A stretch of 64,000 bases of DNA, taken from positions 62,001-126,000 of the forward strand of contig NZ_JAPDIR010000012.1 in NCBI RefSeq assembly GCF_029870595.1. Direction: 5' to 3'. Position 1 is the stretch's first letter. The number at the start of each line of letters is the position of its first letter. The translations under genes and the position numbers were made by a program. Below the pieces are notes generated by a model that saw nothing but the letters and a program-made list of their open reading frames with translations, did not search any database and was not told the origin of the DNA. The stretch is from Sphingomonas sp. CBMAI 2297 (GTDB lineage Bacteria > Pseudomonadota > Alphaproteobacteria > Sphingomonadales > Sphingomonadaceae). Below, piece by piece: positions 7,957-16,985 of this stretch.

Positions 7957-9234
7957 TCAGCCCGGATTCTTCCCCTCGCCCACCGCCGGCGCCGCGCCGA
8001 AATAGCGCTTCAGCTCGGTTTCCGGCGCGAGCGGATAGCCGTCGCCCCAGGCGCCCCGCGCGCGCCGCATCAGCTCGTCGAGCTCGCCGGCGTCGGGGCG
8101 CAGCTCGGGCATCGGCCAGCTGTCGACCTTGCGATAATAGGGCTTCAGGAAATCGGTGGCGCCCTTCAGGCTCTTGGCGCCATCGGCATAGTTCCACACG
8201 TCCACGCCCACGCACTTGGCCATATCGGCCACGTCATAGGCGGCGAACAGCGCGTAGACCGAATAATGGAGGCTGCGCGTGCGGGCGAGCTCGAGCGGCA
8301 TCTTGCCCTCGGCCGTGATCTGCGGCGAGATGCGCTTCTTGCCAAAGGCCTCGGCCACCGCCTTGGTCATCTCCGGCCGCCGGGCGAATAGCGCGAACTG
8401 CGAAGTCTGCGCGTCGAACCACATGCCGTGATTGTTCTTGGCGGCATTCTCCGCCTTGCCGTTCCGGCTCGTCTGCATCCAGTCGAGATAGTCGGAGAAC
8501 CATTTCTCCAGCCCCTTCTGCTCTTCGGCGGTGAGCCGGGCCGAGGGGCCGATCAGCCCGATGCCGTCGACCACCCGCTCGAGCCGCGACGTATCGAGCA
8601 CGCCCTCGGCACGGCCCTCCTCGCGCCCGGGCACGGCCTGGGCATAGTTCATATTGGGGTTCATCCGCGTTTCCGGGTTGAGGAACCAGGTGCGCACCAG
8701 GCTCGCGGCGCGCCCGGCATAGCGCGGATTGTCCGAGAAATAATAAGCGAGGCTCAGCGTCTCGACGTCCGAGCTCATGCCCTCCAGGTCGGTGACGTCG
8801 AACTTGTCGGTGTTGCGGTCCGGATTGATCTCGCCGTCCTTGCGCATGTACGGCACGCCGCCCGGCTTGCTGGGATCCGGCCACCAATAGGGCGCGAGGC
8901 TGATATAGTCGTGCCGATCGCGCGAGGGCGGGATCGTGCGCTTGTCGACCACCGTATAGAGCGGCCGCTTCATCGCCGCCTCGGCCCGCGCGATCAGCGC
9001 GTCATAGGCCGCCTTCACCGCCGGGTCGGTCTGGATCGCGGCCTTGAGCCGCATCATCGCGTCCGGCGCCAAGAAAAAGGTCCTGCGTCCGCCGAACGAC
9101 GCGGAATATCCTTCCGCGCCGGCGCAGACCGGCTGCTGGGTATTTAGGCCAGGGGAGGCGATCCCGGCATGGGAGGCAGCCTGCGGCACGAGCACCGCAG
9201 CCAGGACAAGGAGAAGAGAGGAGCTGCGGCGCAT
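7957..9234 (-). CDS. Alginate lyase family protein
   Basis: A 425-residue exported protein with a signal peptide of about 23 residues (ending ASHA). It has the alginate_lyase toroid features: SLAPYWWPDPSKPGG, an Asn-rich segment NPNMNYAQAVPG, and NNHGMWFDAQ, which holds the conserved Asn-His pair of the family active site. Family members cleave uronic-acid polysaccharides by beta-elimination. The substrate may be alginate, but this locus lacks other alginate genes and has mannonate dehydratase, which points to a glucuronate polymer. It starts 20 bases after the TonB receptor stop, so both share the receptor's promoter. Confidence 0.85.
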   Translation of the reverse strand: MRRSSSLLLVLAAVLVPQAASHAGIASPGLNTQQPVCAGAEGYSASFGGRRTFFLAPDAMMRLKAAIQTDPAVKAAYDALIARAEAAMKRPLYTVVDKRTIPPSRDRHDYISLAPYWWPDPSKPGGVPYMRKDGEINPDRNTDKFDVTDLEGMSSDVETLSLAYYFSDNPRYAGRAASLVRTWFLNPETRMNPNMNYAQAVPGREEGRAEGVLDTSRLERVVDGIGLIGPSARLTAEEQKGLEKWFSDYLDWMQTSRNGKAENAAKNNHGMWFDAQTSQFALFARRPEMTKAVAEAFGKKRISPQITAEGKMPLELARTRSLHYSVYALFAAYDVADMAKCVGVDVWNYADGAKSLKGATDFLKPYYRKVDSWPMPELRPDAGELDELMRRARGAWGDGYPLAPETELKRYFGAAPAVGEGKNPG

Positions 9235-9254
9235 CGGAGGTTCCTTTCGCGGGC

Positions 9255-12188
9255 TCAGTAGCGGATCCGGACGCCGAAATAATATTGCGGCCCGCTCTCG
9301 CTCACTTCGGCGATCGAGTCATAGCCGCCCTTGTAGAACACGTCCTTGGTGTTGGTGACGTTGAGCGCCTGCAGCTTGAGCTGGACGTTCTTGGTCACGT
9401 CATACTGGACCGAAAGGTTCAGATAGCCCGCATCCTGCACGCCGCGGTTCGTGCCGCTGTTCGGCTTGTAGTAATGCGAACGATAGCGATACATCGCGCG
9501 CAGCGAAAAACCCTTGCGCTCCCAATAGACCGTGCCGTTGGCGACATATTTGGAGAGGCCGATCAGGTTCTCGGGATCGAGATAGGGCGCCAGTGCCGAG
9601 GTATCCGGATACTGGAAGTTCGCCAGGGCGATGTTGACCGAACCGTTGATGCCGAAGCCGCTGAGGATGCCCGGCAGCCAGGTGAAGGCATGGCTGCCGG
9701 TGAACTCCACGCCATAGAGATGGCGCATCTCGGGATCGTTGGCGGGCGCGATCAGGTTGACATTGTAGCTCTGCTGGGTCGGCGCGCCATTATCCACCTG
9801 GGTGGTGACCGAGATCGTCGTCGGGATGCCCGCCGAACGCGAGATCACCGATCCGCGCAGCCACTTGTAATAGCCGGCGATCGAGAAGAGCGTGTCGCGG
9901 CTCGGATAGAATTCCAGGCTCAGATCCGCGTTCCAGGCGCGCATCGGCTTGAGGTTCGGGTTGCCGCTGGTCGGGTTGAAGGTGACGCTCGACGCGCCGC
10001 CCGAGCCCGAGGTCGGGTTGAGATTGATACCCGCGCCGAAGCTCTCGATCGGCGAGCGCGACAGGGCGCGATAGCCGGCGGCGCGCAGCTTGATCTTGCT
10101 CGACAGGTCGAAGGCAAGGTTCAGGCTGGGCAGCCAATATTCATATTCGCCCTTGAGCGTGTCGGTCTGGATCGTGCCGTTGGGATCGGCGGCGACGGTG
10201 TAATTGTCCGACGCGGTGTCGATCGTCACCTTGAACGGCAGGCGGAAGCCGACCGAGGTGATGCTGGTCTTCACATAGCGCAGGCCGATATTGCCGCTGA
10301 ACGGCGTGCTGCCCAGCTCGCCGCCGAAGCTGGCCATCGCATAGGCGGCCCGGATCTTCTCGGTGACGTCGATGTCGCTGGGATCGCGGCTGTCGGCCGG
10401 CAGCGCCAGCGAATCCTGGCCGGTGAAGGTCTTGAACAGGCACTGATTGTCGAAGGTCGCCCAGCTCGAGAGATTGGTATTCGTCGTCGGGAAATATTCG
10501 CTGGTGGGGAAGCCGCGGCGGCAATTGGCGTTGGCGCTGCCGATGATCTGCGCCACGGTCATGCCGCCATAGGGCACGATCGTGTTCAGATCGGTGTTGC
10601 GGTTGTTGTCCAGCGTGCGCTGGTGCTCCGAATAGCGGCCGCCCGCCTTGATCGACTTGATGAAGCCGTCATTGGCGAACCGGTATTCGGCGTCGAGCCG
10701 GCCGGCCCAGATATCGTCCTTGCGATCGGTGACGAAACGCTGGCGGGCATAGACCGAGGTCGCCGTGTTCGCCGCGAAGTTCGCCGGATTGTTCACGTCG
10801 AAATTGAAGAAGGTGACGCGCGGGACGATCGGGCTCTCCGAATAGTCCAGCTCATAGCCGACGCGCGTGGTGGAGCGCATGCGGGTCGCCTTCTGCGTCT
10901 CGGTGCGGTGAGAATCGGAGAAGCTGCCATCGGCGGTGATGACGAAGTTGCCCGGCTTCCAGGTGACGGTGGCGCCGCCGCCCTTGTAGGTCTCGTTGCG
11001 CTCGCGCAGCTCGAGCTGGTTCTCGATGTTCGAATTGCCGCTATACTTGATCAGCGCGCCCTTGCTGAAACCGTTGCTGCCGTCGCCGATGATGATCGGC
11101 TTGATGCCGCGCAGCGCCTCCGCGATCGACAGGATGTTGCGGTTCTCGGTGGATTCGCGCTTCGACCATTGGCCGTCGAGCGAGATGTCGAGATTGGGGG
11201 CCGGGCGCCATTGCAGCGCGCCGATCACGGCGTTGCGCAGCTCGCGCGTGTCCTGCTGGCGGAAGCTGCGCGACTGGGTGGCGTAATAGGTGGTGCCGAT
11301 CGTCTCGCCGATGCCGGTGCGCGGCGCGGCGCCGACCTGGCAGTTCACCGCGGCGCCGGCGGCATTGTTCGCAGCGGTATTGGTCGAGATCAGCGTGCCG
11401 TTGCTGGCCGAGGTGTTGCACGGCACGAAGTTCGAATTGCCGTTATAATAGTCTTCCGGCGCGGCGACGTCCTGGCGCTGATAGCCGATCGCGATGCCGA
11501 TCTCGCCGATGCCGGTGCGGAACTGCTTCACCAGGCTGGCATTGGCGCGATAGCCCAGGCCGTCGCGCCCGATGATCTTGTCGTCCTTGGGCAGATACGA
11601 GCCGCGGATCTCCGCCTGGAAGCGCGACTTGCCATAATCGAGCGGGCGCATCGAGCGCAGCTCGATCACGCCGGCGATGCCGCCCTCGAGGAAGTCGGCG
11701 CGCTGGGTCTTGTAGACGATGACGCCGTTGACGAGCTCCGAAGGGAATTGCTGGAAGGCGACCGAGCGGTCCGCGCCCGCGGTCGAGACTTCGCGGCCGT
11801 TGAAGGTCGAGAAGCTCAGTGTCGGGCCGAGGCCGCGCACCGAGAGCTCGTTGGCGTTGCCCTTGAAGCGATCGGCCGAGACGCCGGTGATGCGCTCGAG
11901 CGTGTCGCCCACGCTGTTGTCCGGCAGGGCTCCGATCTCGTCATTGACGATGCCGTCGAGCACCACATCGGCATTGCGCTTCACGTCGATCGAGCTGCGC
12001 TGCTCGGCACGGGCGCCGGTGACGATGATGGCCTGTTCCGCATCCTGGGGCGCCGCGCCGTCCGCCTGGGCGGGATCGGGCGCGGTCTCGGCGGTCTGCG
12101 CATAGGCGGGCATCACCATGCAGGCGGATGCCAGCAGCGCCAGGCGCAGCGAGTTGCGTCCGAAAGCGGAAAAAACAGTCCCAGGCAT
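9255..12188 (-). CDS. TonB-dependent receptor, carbohydrate type
   Basis: A 977-residue outer-membrane receptor. It has a signal peptide (ending MPAYAQ), a plug starting near residue 50 (AIIVTGARAEQRSSIDVKRN, LPDNSVGDTLERITGVSADRF), and a 22-strand barrel ending in YYFGVRIRY with a terminal aromatic. The length fits the TonB-dependent receptors that sphingomonads and Caulobacter use for oligosaccharides. It would import uronate oligosaccharides with TonB/ExbBD, which are encoded elsewhere. GGGGAGA precedes the ATG. The promoter carries the 13-bp locus operator. No FecR-like or N-terminal signalling extension is present. Confidence 0.92.
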   Translation of the reverse strand: MPGTVFSAFGRNSLRLALLASACMVMPAYAQTAETAPDPAQADGAAPQDAEQAIIVTGARAEQRSSIDVKRNADVVLDGIVNDEIGALPDNSVGDTLERITGVSADRFKGNANELSVRGLGPTLSFSTFNGREVSTAGADRSVAFQQFPSELVNGVIVYKTQRADFLEGGIAGVIELRSMRPLDYGKSRFQAEIRGSYLPKDDKIIGRDGLGYRANASLVKQFRTGIGEIGIAIGYQRQDVAAPEDYYNGNSNFVPCNTSASNGTLISTNTAANNAAGAAVNCQVGAAPRTGIGETIGTTYYATQSRSFRQQDTRELRNAVIGALQWRPAPNLDISLDGQWSKRESTENRNILSIAEALRGIKPIIIGDGSNGFSKGALIKYSGNSNIENQLELRERNETYKGGGATVTWKPGNFVITADGSFSDSHRTETQKATRMRSTTRVGYELDYSESPIVPRVTFFNFDVNNPANFAANTATSVYARQRFVTDRKDDIWAGRLDAEYRFANDGFIKSIKAGGRYSEHQRTLDNNRNTDLNTIVPYGGMTVAQIIGSANANCRRGFPTSEYFPTTNTNLSSWATFDNQCLFKTFTGQDSLALPADSRDPSDIDVTEKIRAAYAMASFGGELGSTPFSGNIGLRYVKTSITSVGFRLPFKVTIDTASDNYTVAADPNGTIQTDTLKGEYEYWLPSLNLAFDLSSKIKLRAAGYRALSRSPIESFGAGINLNPTSGSGGASSVTFNPTSGNPNLKPMRAWNADLSLEFYPSRDTLFSIAGYYKWLRGSVISRSAGIPTTISVTTQVDNGAPTQQSYNVNLIAPANDPEMRHLYGVEFTGSHAFTWLPGILSGFGINGSVNIALANFQYPDTSALAPYLDPENLIGLSKYVANGTVYWERKGFSLRAMYRYRSHYYKPNSGTNRGVQDAGYLNLSVQYDVTKNVQLKLQALNVTNTKDVFYKGGYDSIAEVSESGPQYYFGVRIRY

Positions 12189-12233
12189 GGAATCTCCCCG
12201 TCAATTATTACGCCCGTTTTCGGGTCTGATCGC

Positions 12234-12263
12234 GTGGTAAGGCCAATTTGGCACCGGTGTCAA
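12234..12263 (-). promoter_or_regulatory. Promoter and putative GntR operator of the TonB receptor
   Basis: On the minus strand, TTGACA (12263-12258) is followed by TTGGCCTTACCAC (12246-12234). The 3' end of the operator coincides with the -10 position at 17-bp spacing. The same 13 bases occur at 5559-5571. Further TTGG/CCAA half-sites lie at 12241-12251 and 12266-12275. Confidence 0.6.
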
Positions 12264-12304
12264 CCCAATTGGCCAGCACAGCCAATCCCGGATCGTAACA
12301 GCCG

Positions 12305-14182
12305 TCACTTGTAGCGCAGCGACCAGGTCAGCGTGAGCGGCGCGGCGAGGCGCCTGCCCGCCAGCGTGCAGCGGACGAGCGAAGCGAAGGCCCCGGTGGG
12401 CGCGCGATATTCCTTGCCCGTGGCCGGGCCGGCGGTGCAGCCGTCATAGCCGGTGGCGGAGAAGCCGGTCACCTCGCCGGCCCCGAAGGCCACGGCGCCG
12501 GGCCCGCCGCCGCGCGGATCGCCCGAGAAGCTGGCGAATTCGAGCGTCACCCCGGAAAGGTCGACAGGCGCTGCCGCCCGATAGACATCGGTGCGCGTGA
12601 TCCTGCCCGGCGCGAACTCATAGCGGGTGCTCACGGTGATCCGCTTGTCGGCGGCGGGCGCGTTGCCGCCCATCCGGTCCATCGCGTCCTGCCGCCAGCT
12701 GACGATGGTGCGATCGCCCTCCCGCCGCCACGCCACGCCCCGGAACCAGGCCAGCGGCATCAGCACGCTGCCGTCGGCCAGCGCGAAGCGCGGCGTGAGC
12801 TGCGGAAAGTCCGCATCCGCCGATCCCTGGAGCATCCCGCCCGCGAACGGGATCGGGAAATAGGGATTGTGCATGTGCTGGCTCTCGGCGCCGTTGATGA
12901 TCGGCAGGCCGATGACATGGCCGCGGTCGCGCAGCGTGAGCAATGCCCGGTCGTGCGCGCCGCGCGCGAACCAGGTGAAACGGGCGGCGGGCAGCGTCGC
13001 CAGCCAGGCCGCATAGCCGGGCGACGGCGCGGCGCGCCGGTAGCCGAGCCCGTTCCACAGCGCGTTGGTGTAGATATACTGGCGCGCCAGGCTCAGATTC
13101 TCGCCGAGGATCCGGTGCTTGCCGCGATAGCCGTCGGTGCGGCGGCCATCGTCCCAGAGATTGACCGAGCCGGTGGCCGGGTTCAGCCAGAAATCGGCAT
13201 AGCGCGCGGCGATCCGGCTGGAGAGCGCATAGGCCATGTCGCGCTCGCGCGGAGTGAGCACCCCCAGCTTCGCCGCGGCGGTGAGCACTTCGAGGAACGC
13301 CGTCTCGCCATAGGTGCCGATGCTGCGGCCATATTCCCAGCCCTCGCCGGTGAGCGTCGCGCGCGCCAGCATCAGTTCGGCGGACTTGCGCAGCCAGGCC
13401 TTCACTTCCGGGGTGGGCGCCATGCCGGTCTCGATGAAGCGCTGGGCGATCTCGCCGATCAGCAGCACCGAATAGCGATCGAAACGGCCCTGCCCGTCGG
13501 TCTCGTCGGCAAAGCCATATTTGCCCGAATAGGTGCGGTAATGCGCGAGCATACGCTTGAGCAGCGCCCTGGACGCGGTCTCGTCTTCCCAACCGAGCAG
13601 ATAGCGCAGCCGCGCGACGCTGAAGGCGACGCCGTAATAATTGTTCGGCAGGCCGTGCAGCAGGCCGAGCGACCGCGCATCGACGAAGCTGCGCCAGTCG
13701 AGGCGCTGGCGCAGGCGCGCGAGCGTTTCGGGGCGCACCGCCTGCTCCAGCAGCCCGGCCTGCTTCAGCGCATGCAGGGCGGAGACATAATAATAGATGC
13801 CCCAGGTGTCGTTGGGATCGTCGATCGTCAGGTCCGCGATCTCGCGATAGCCGGCGAGATAGCCGGCGAGGCGCGGATCGCCACGGGGCGTGTCGAGCAG
13901 GAGATAGTGCAGGCCCGAGGCGATCTTGCCGGGGAGGAACTTGTCGCCGCTGTCGAACACCGGCACGCCGTCCAGCCGCATGCCGCGCTTCTCGCGCAGC
14001 AGCTGGTGGAGCAGGCTCTCCAGCTGCGGCATCAGCCGCTCCTCGATCGTCGCGTCCATCGGCGGCGCCGTGACATAGACCGGGCCGTGCGGCGCGGGCG
14101 CCGCGTCCTGCGCAGCAGCGACCGGGCCCGCGAGCGACGCGAGACAGGCGGCGCCGAGCAGCGCGCGCGAGTGATTCTTCAA
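12305..14182 (-). CDS. Secreted lyase-like protein of unassigned family
   Basis: A 625-residue exported protein. The start is TTG, 6-7 bases after AAGGAGA, giving a signal peptide LKNHSRALLGAACLASLAG with cleavage near VAAAQ; reading further upstream would spoil the signal. Residues about 40-400 are rich in amphipathic helices (DTWGIYYYVSALHALKQAG, GLPNNYYGVAFSVARLRYL, GTYGETAFLEVLTAAAKLG), as in an (alpha/alpha)n toroid. The C-terminal third is beta-rich with AESQHMHNPYFPIPF and RQDAMDRMGG. This toroid plus beta-sandwich plan recalls heparinase II/III-like and related polysaccharide lyases, but I recognise no family. The promoter shares the locus operator. Confidence 0.6.
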   Translation of the reverse strand: MKNHSRALLGAACLASLAGPVAAAQDAAPAPHGPVYVTAPPMDATIEERLMPQLESLLHQLLREKRGMRLDGVPVFDSGDKFLPGKIASGLHYLLLDTPRGDPRLAGYLAGYREIADLTIDDPNDTWGIYYYVSALHALKQAGLLEQAVRPETLARLRQRLDWRSFVDARSLGLLHGLPNNYYGVAFSVARLRYLLGWEDETASRALLKRMLAHYRTYSGKYGFADETDGQGRFDRYSVLLIGEIAQRFIETGMAPTPEVKAWLRKSAELMLARATLTGEGWEYGRSIGTYGETAFLEVLTAAAKLGVLTPRERDMAYALSSRIAARYADFWLNPATGSVNLWDDGRRTDGYRGKHRILGENLSLARQYIYTNALWNGLGYRRAAPSPGYAAWLATLPAARFTWFARGAHDRALLTLRDRGHVIGLPIINGAESQHMHNPYFPIPFAGGMLQGSADADFPQLTPRFALADGSVLMPLAWFRGVAWRREGDRTIVSWRQDAMDRMGGNAPAADKRITVSTRYEFAPGRITRTDVYRAAAPVDLSGVTLEFASFSGDPRGGGPGAVAFGAGEVTGFSATGYDGCTAGPATGKEYRAPTGAFASLVRCTLAGRRLAAPLTLTWSLRYK

Positions 14183-14235
14183 TTGGCCTCTCCTTTTGGT
14201 CAGGCCAATTTCCATGCCATGGTAATCGGTGTCAA
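14181..14235 (-). promoter_or_regulatory. Promoter and putative GntR operator of the lyase-like gene
   Basis: On the minus strand, TTGACA (14235-14230) precedes TTGGCCTGACCAA (14208-14196), which overlaps the ribosome-binding site. AATTGGCCT at 14181-14189 and AGGCCAATT at 14202-14210 form a perfect 9-bp inverted repeat spanning the RBS, so the site could bind repressor or form an mRNA hairpin. Confidence 0.58.
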
Positions 14236-14373
14236 GCCACTGTGTCGCGAACCTGCTCCGGGCCGGTCCAGGGAGAGGACCCATATCCCCCGATCGTCAC
14301 CCCGGCCCTGAGCCGGGAGGGCGGATACTGGCCTGTTTTCTCAACCCAGTCGCGCCGGGAGAAGCCCCCGCCC

Positions 14374-15144
14374 TCAGGCCGATCCGATCTTGAGCCGCTG
14401 GGCGACGCTGTTCCGGCGCGCGTCGATCTCGCTGCGGGCGCGCTCCATCGCCTCGAGCTCGGTAGCCTCGAGCAGATCGTCGACCACGCCGCGCAGGTGG
14501 CGGCGCATCGCATTGCGCGCGGCATTCGGATCGCGCACCTTGAGTGAATCGAGGATCGGGCGGTGCTCCTCCACCCGCGGCGTGATACCGCCGCGCTTGG
14601 CGCGCGCGAACATGTTGGCAGCCAGGGGCGACTTGGTGCGCAGTTCCCACAGATACTCGACCACGCTGCGGATCGCGGCATTGCCGGTGGCATTGGCGAT
14701 GGCGAGGTGGAAGCGGTGATCGGCGTCCATCACGGCCGGCTCGTCCGAATCGTCCGCCCCCATGTCGTGCAATATGGCTTCGAGTTCCTCGATCTGCTCG
14801 TCGGTGATCGAAACCGCGGCGAGCGCCACCGCCTCGCCCTCGAACAGGATGCGCGCCTCGGTCAGGTCGAAGGCGCCCACGTCGAAGTTGAGCGCATCGG
14901 CACGCTCGCCGCTGCCATGGTCGCGGCGCGTGACATAGAGGCCCGAGCCGTGCCGCGCCTCGATCCAGCCCTTCATCTCGAGCGCGATCATCGCCTCGCG
15001 GATCGTCGGCCGGCTGACCTTGTATTCCTCGGCCAGGTCGCGCTCGCCCGGCAGCCGGCTGCCCGGCGACCAGCGCCCGGCCTCGATCGCCTCGGTGATC
15101 GAAGCGGCCACCCGCTGATAGAGCTTGTTGCCGGTAATCTTCAT
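14374..15144 (-). CDS. GntR-family (FCD) transcriptional regulator
   Basis: A 256-residue regulator. The N-terminal winged helix (LYQRVAASITEAIEAGRW, LPGERDLAEEYKVSRPTIREAMIALEMKGWIEARHGSGLYV) is FadR/UxuR-like. The C-terminal FCD helical domain has the metal/ligand Asp and His pattern (EARILFEGEAVALA, MDADHRFHLAIANATGN, EHRPILDSL). UxuR and ExuR in this subfamily respond to hexuronates and bind TTGGT..ACCAA-like dyads; the locus sites TTGGCCTKACCA fit that form. It is divergent from mannonate dehydratase, so both share 15145-15232. It most likely represses the locus until a uronate intermediate binds. Confidence 0.88.
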   Translation of the reverse strand: MKITGNKLYQRVAASITEAIEAGRWSPGSRLPGERDLAEEYKVSRPTIREAMIALEMKGWIEARHGSGLYVTRRDHGSGERADALNFDVGAFDLTEARILFEGEAVALAAVSITDEQIEELEAILHDMGADDSDEPAVMDADHRFHLAIANATGNAAIRSVVEYLWELRTKSPLAANMFARAKRGGITPRVEEHRPILDSLKVRDPNAARNAMRRHLRGVVDDLLEATELEAMERARSEIDARRNSVAQRLKIGSA

Positions 15145-15174
15145 CGCACCCTCATCGTTACACTACCTCGTAGG

Positions 15175-15215
15175 TTGACACGATAGGTCATACAAGTGGA
15201 TATTGGCCTGACCAC
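15175..15215 (+). promoter_or_regulatory. Promoter and putative GntR operator of manD
   Basis: TTGACA at 15175-15180 is followed by a GATATT-like -10 near 15199-15204 and then TTGGCCTGACCAC at 15203-15215. Its first 12 bases equal those of the site before the lyase-like gene on the other strand. AGGGGG at 15223-15228 is the RBS for the TTG start. Confidence 0.6.
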
Positions 15216-15232
15216 TTCCAGGGGGTTTCGTT

Positions 15233-16444
15233 TTGCCACGTATCACTGCCGCCCGCGTCATCGTGACGCGCCCCGGCCGCAACTTCGTAACGCTGAAGAT
15301 CGAGACCGACGAGGGCGTCTACGGCCTTGGCGACGCGACGCTGAACGGGCGCGAGCTGGCGGTGGCGAGCTACCTCACCGACCATGTAATTCCGTGCCTT
15401 ATCGGCCGCGATGCCCATAGCATCGAGGATATCTGGCAGTATCTCTACAAGGGTGCCTATTGGCGTCGCGGGCCGGTGACCATGACCGCGATCGCGGCGG
15501 TCGACATGGCGCTGTGGGACATCAAGGGCAAGCTGGCGGACATGCCCGTCTACCAGCTGCTGGGCGGCGCCGCCCGTGAAGGCTGCATGGTTTATGGCCA
15601 TGCCAATGGTAGCGATATCGCGGAAACGATCGAGCGCGCGCAGGAATATCTGGAGCAGGGCTATCGCGCCGTGCGCCTCCAGTCCGGCGTGCCGGGCATG
15701 GCGACGACCTATGGCGTGTCGGGCGAGCGCTTCTACTATGAGCCGGCCAAGGGATCGCTGCCCGAGGAATCGCAGTGGAGCACGGCGAAATATATGCGCT
15801 TCGTGCCCGAGCTGTTCCAGAAGGCGCGCGACGCGCTGGGCTGGGACATTCACCTGCTGCACGACGTCCATCACCGGCTGACTCCGATCGAGGCCGGGCG
15901 GCTGGGCAAGGATCTGGAGCCGTATCGCCTGTTCTGGCTGGAGGATGCGACGCCGGCCGAGAACCAGGCCGCCTTCCGCCTGATCCGCCAGCACACCACC
16001 ACGCCGCTGGCGGTGGGCGAGATCTTCAATTCGATCTGGGACGCCAAGCAGCTGATCGAGGAGCAGCTGATCGACTATATCCGCGCCACCGTGGTGCATG
16101 CCGGCGGCATCACCCATCTGCGCCGGGTGGCGGCGCTCGCCGATCTCTACCAGGTGCGCACCGGCTGCCACGGCGCGACCGACCTGTCGCCGGTGTGCAT
16201 GGCGGCGGCGCTGCATTTCGGGCTGTCGATCCCCAATTTCGGCATCCAGGAATATATGCGCCATTCGGAGGAGACCGACGCGGTCTTCCCCCATGCCTAT
16301 CGCTTCGAGCGGGGCCTGATGCATCCCGGCGACGCGCCGGGCCTGGGCGTGGACATCGACGAGGAACTGGCCGCCAAATACGAGTATAAGCGCGCCTATC
16401 TGCCGGTGAACCGGCTCGAGGACGGGACGATGTTCAACTGGTGA
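15233..16444 (+). CDS. manD: D-mannonate dehydratase (enolase superfamily)
   Basis: A 403-residue enzyme converting D-mannonate to 2-keto-3-deoxy-D-gluconate. The opening [21 protein letters not shown] and [21 protein letters not shown] match the characterised Novosphingobium ManD closely. Enolase-superfamily features follow: [14 protein letters not shown] in the capping/barrel boundary, [11 protein letters not shown] with the metal-ligand and catalytic region, [12 protein letters not shown], and [11 protein letters not shown] with the third metal ligand. The start is TTG after AGGGGG; no ATG fits the family N-terminus. It ties the locus to glucuronate catabolism, since mannonate arises from glucuronate via fructuronate. 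The isomerase and reductase genes are not in the window. Confidence 0.93.
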   Translation: MPRITAARVIVTRPGRNFVTLKIETDEGVYGLGDATLNGRELAVASYLTDHVIPCLIGRDAHSIEDIWQYLYKGAYWRRGPVTMTAIAAVDMALWDIKGKLADMPVYQLLGGAAREGCMVYGHANGSDIAETIERAQEYLEQGYRAVRLQSGVPGMATTYGVSGERFYYEPAKGSLPEESQWSTAKYMRFVPELFQKARDALGWDIHLLHDVHHRLTPIEAGRLGKDLEPYRLFWLEDATPAENQAAFRLIRQHTTTPLAVGEIFNSIWDAKQLIEEQLIDYIRATVVHAGGITHLRRVAALADLYQVRTGCHGATDLSPVCMAAALHFGLSIPNFGIQEYMRHSEETDAVFPHAYRFERGLMHPGDAPGLGVDIDEELAAKYEYKRAYLPVNRLEDGTMFNW

Positions 16445-16596
16445 GCCTGCCCATCCGCCGGCCCGCCGGGGCCGATTCACGGCGCGGAAGCTTACGAAGT
16501 TGATGCCATGGGGGCGGGTTTCGCGCTCCCGTGGCTGGCCGGAGCGTGGGAGAAGGCGCACGACTGCCGCATCCGGGCAGCGAAGCATGCGCGATC

Positions 16597-16971
16597 CTAT
16601 ATCGGAAGGGGGTGACCGGGCGCGCTCCTCCCCCACCCGTCACCCCGGGCTTGATCCGGGGTCCCGCTTCTTCGGGCGAGCTGGCTATGGAAGTCGCGCC
16701 ACTCGGGATTGCCGCGCTCGATCAGCGCGAACTTCCATTCGCGCCGCCAGCGTTTCACCCGCTTCTCATGCGCGATGCGGCCGGTGATCGCAGGTGCGTG
16801 CTCCGCCCAGACGAGGCGAACGAGTCCGTAGCGGCAGCCGAAATCGGAGCCGTCGTCAGTCCAATGCCGATAGATGCGCGAAGCCAGGCTGGAGGTCATG
16901 CCGCCACCCATGGTGCCACGATAGCGATCGGCCATGATGCAGACCCACCCTCCCCGCTCATCGGGCCCCAT
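16597..16971 (-). pseudogene. GIY-YIG nuclease-like gene, degenerate
   Basis: A 124-codon frame whose residues about 8-98 align with the small single-domain GIY-YIG family: MADRYRGT at the first hairpin, LASRIYRHW with the conserved Arg, RYGLVRLVWAE, and HEKRVKRWRREWKFALIERGNPEWRDF. The two motif strands are damaged: the GIY strand reads WVCIM and YIG reads GGG, so the catalytic tyrosines are gone. The last 25 or so residues (GTPDQARGD) are translation of an adjacent palindromic repeat. It is probably inactive or drifting. Related small genes are scattered in sphingomonad genomes. Confidence 0.7.
16638..16672. repeat. Palindromic repeat (GTCACCCCGG family), left of GIY-YIG gene
   Basis: A copy of the repeat seen at 35778-35860 and 41862-41938, including the GTCCCGCTTCTT tail. 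The reverse-complement copy lies at 16986-17021, so the pair brackets the GIY-YIG frame in inverted orientation. The frame's C-terminus reads into this copy. Confidence 0.8.
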
Positions 16972-16985
16972 TTCAAGCGAGACAC

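Noticed and set aside
9285..12314. A 1009-codon open frame antisense to the TonB receptor
   Set aside because: It is the mirror of a GC-rich gene with strong codon bias. The translation is Arg/Ala/Asp-rich with no domain, while the minus strand encodes a complete receptor.
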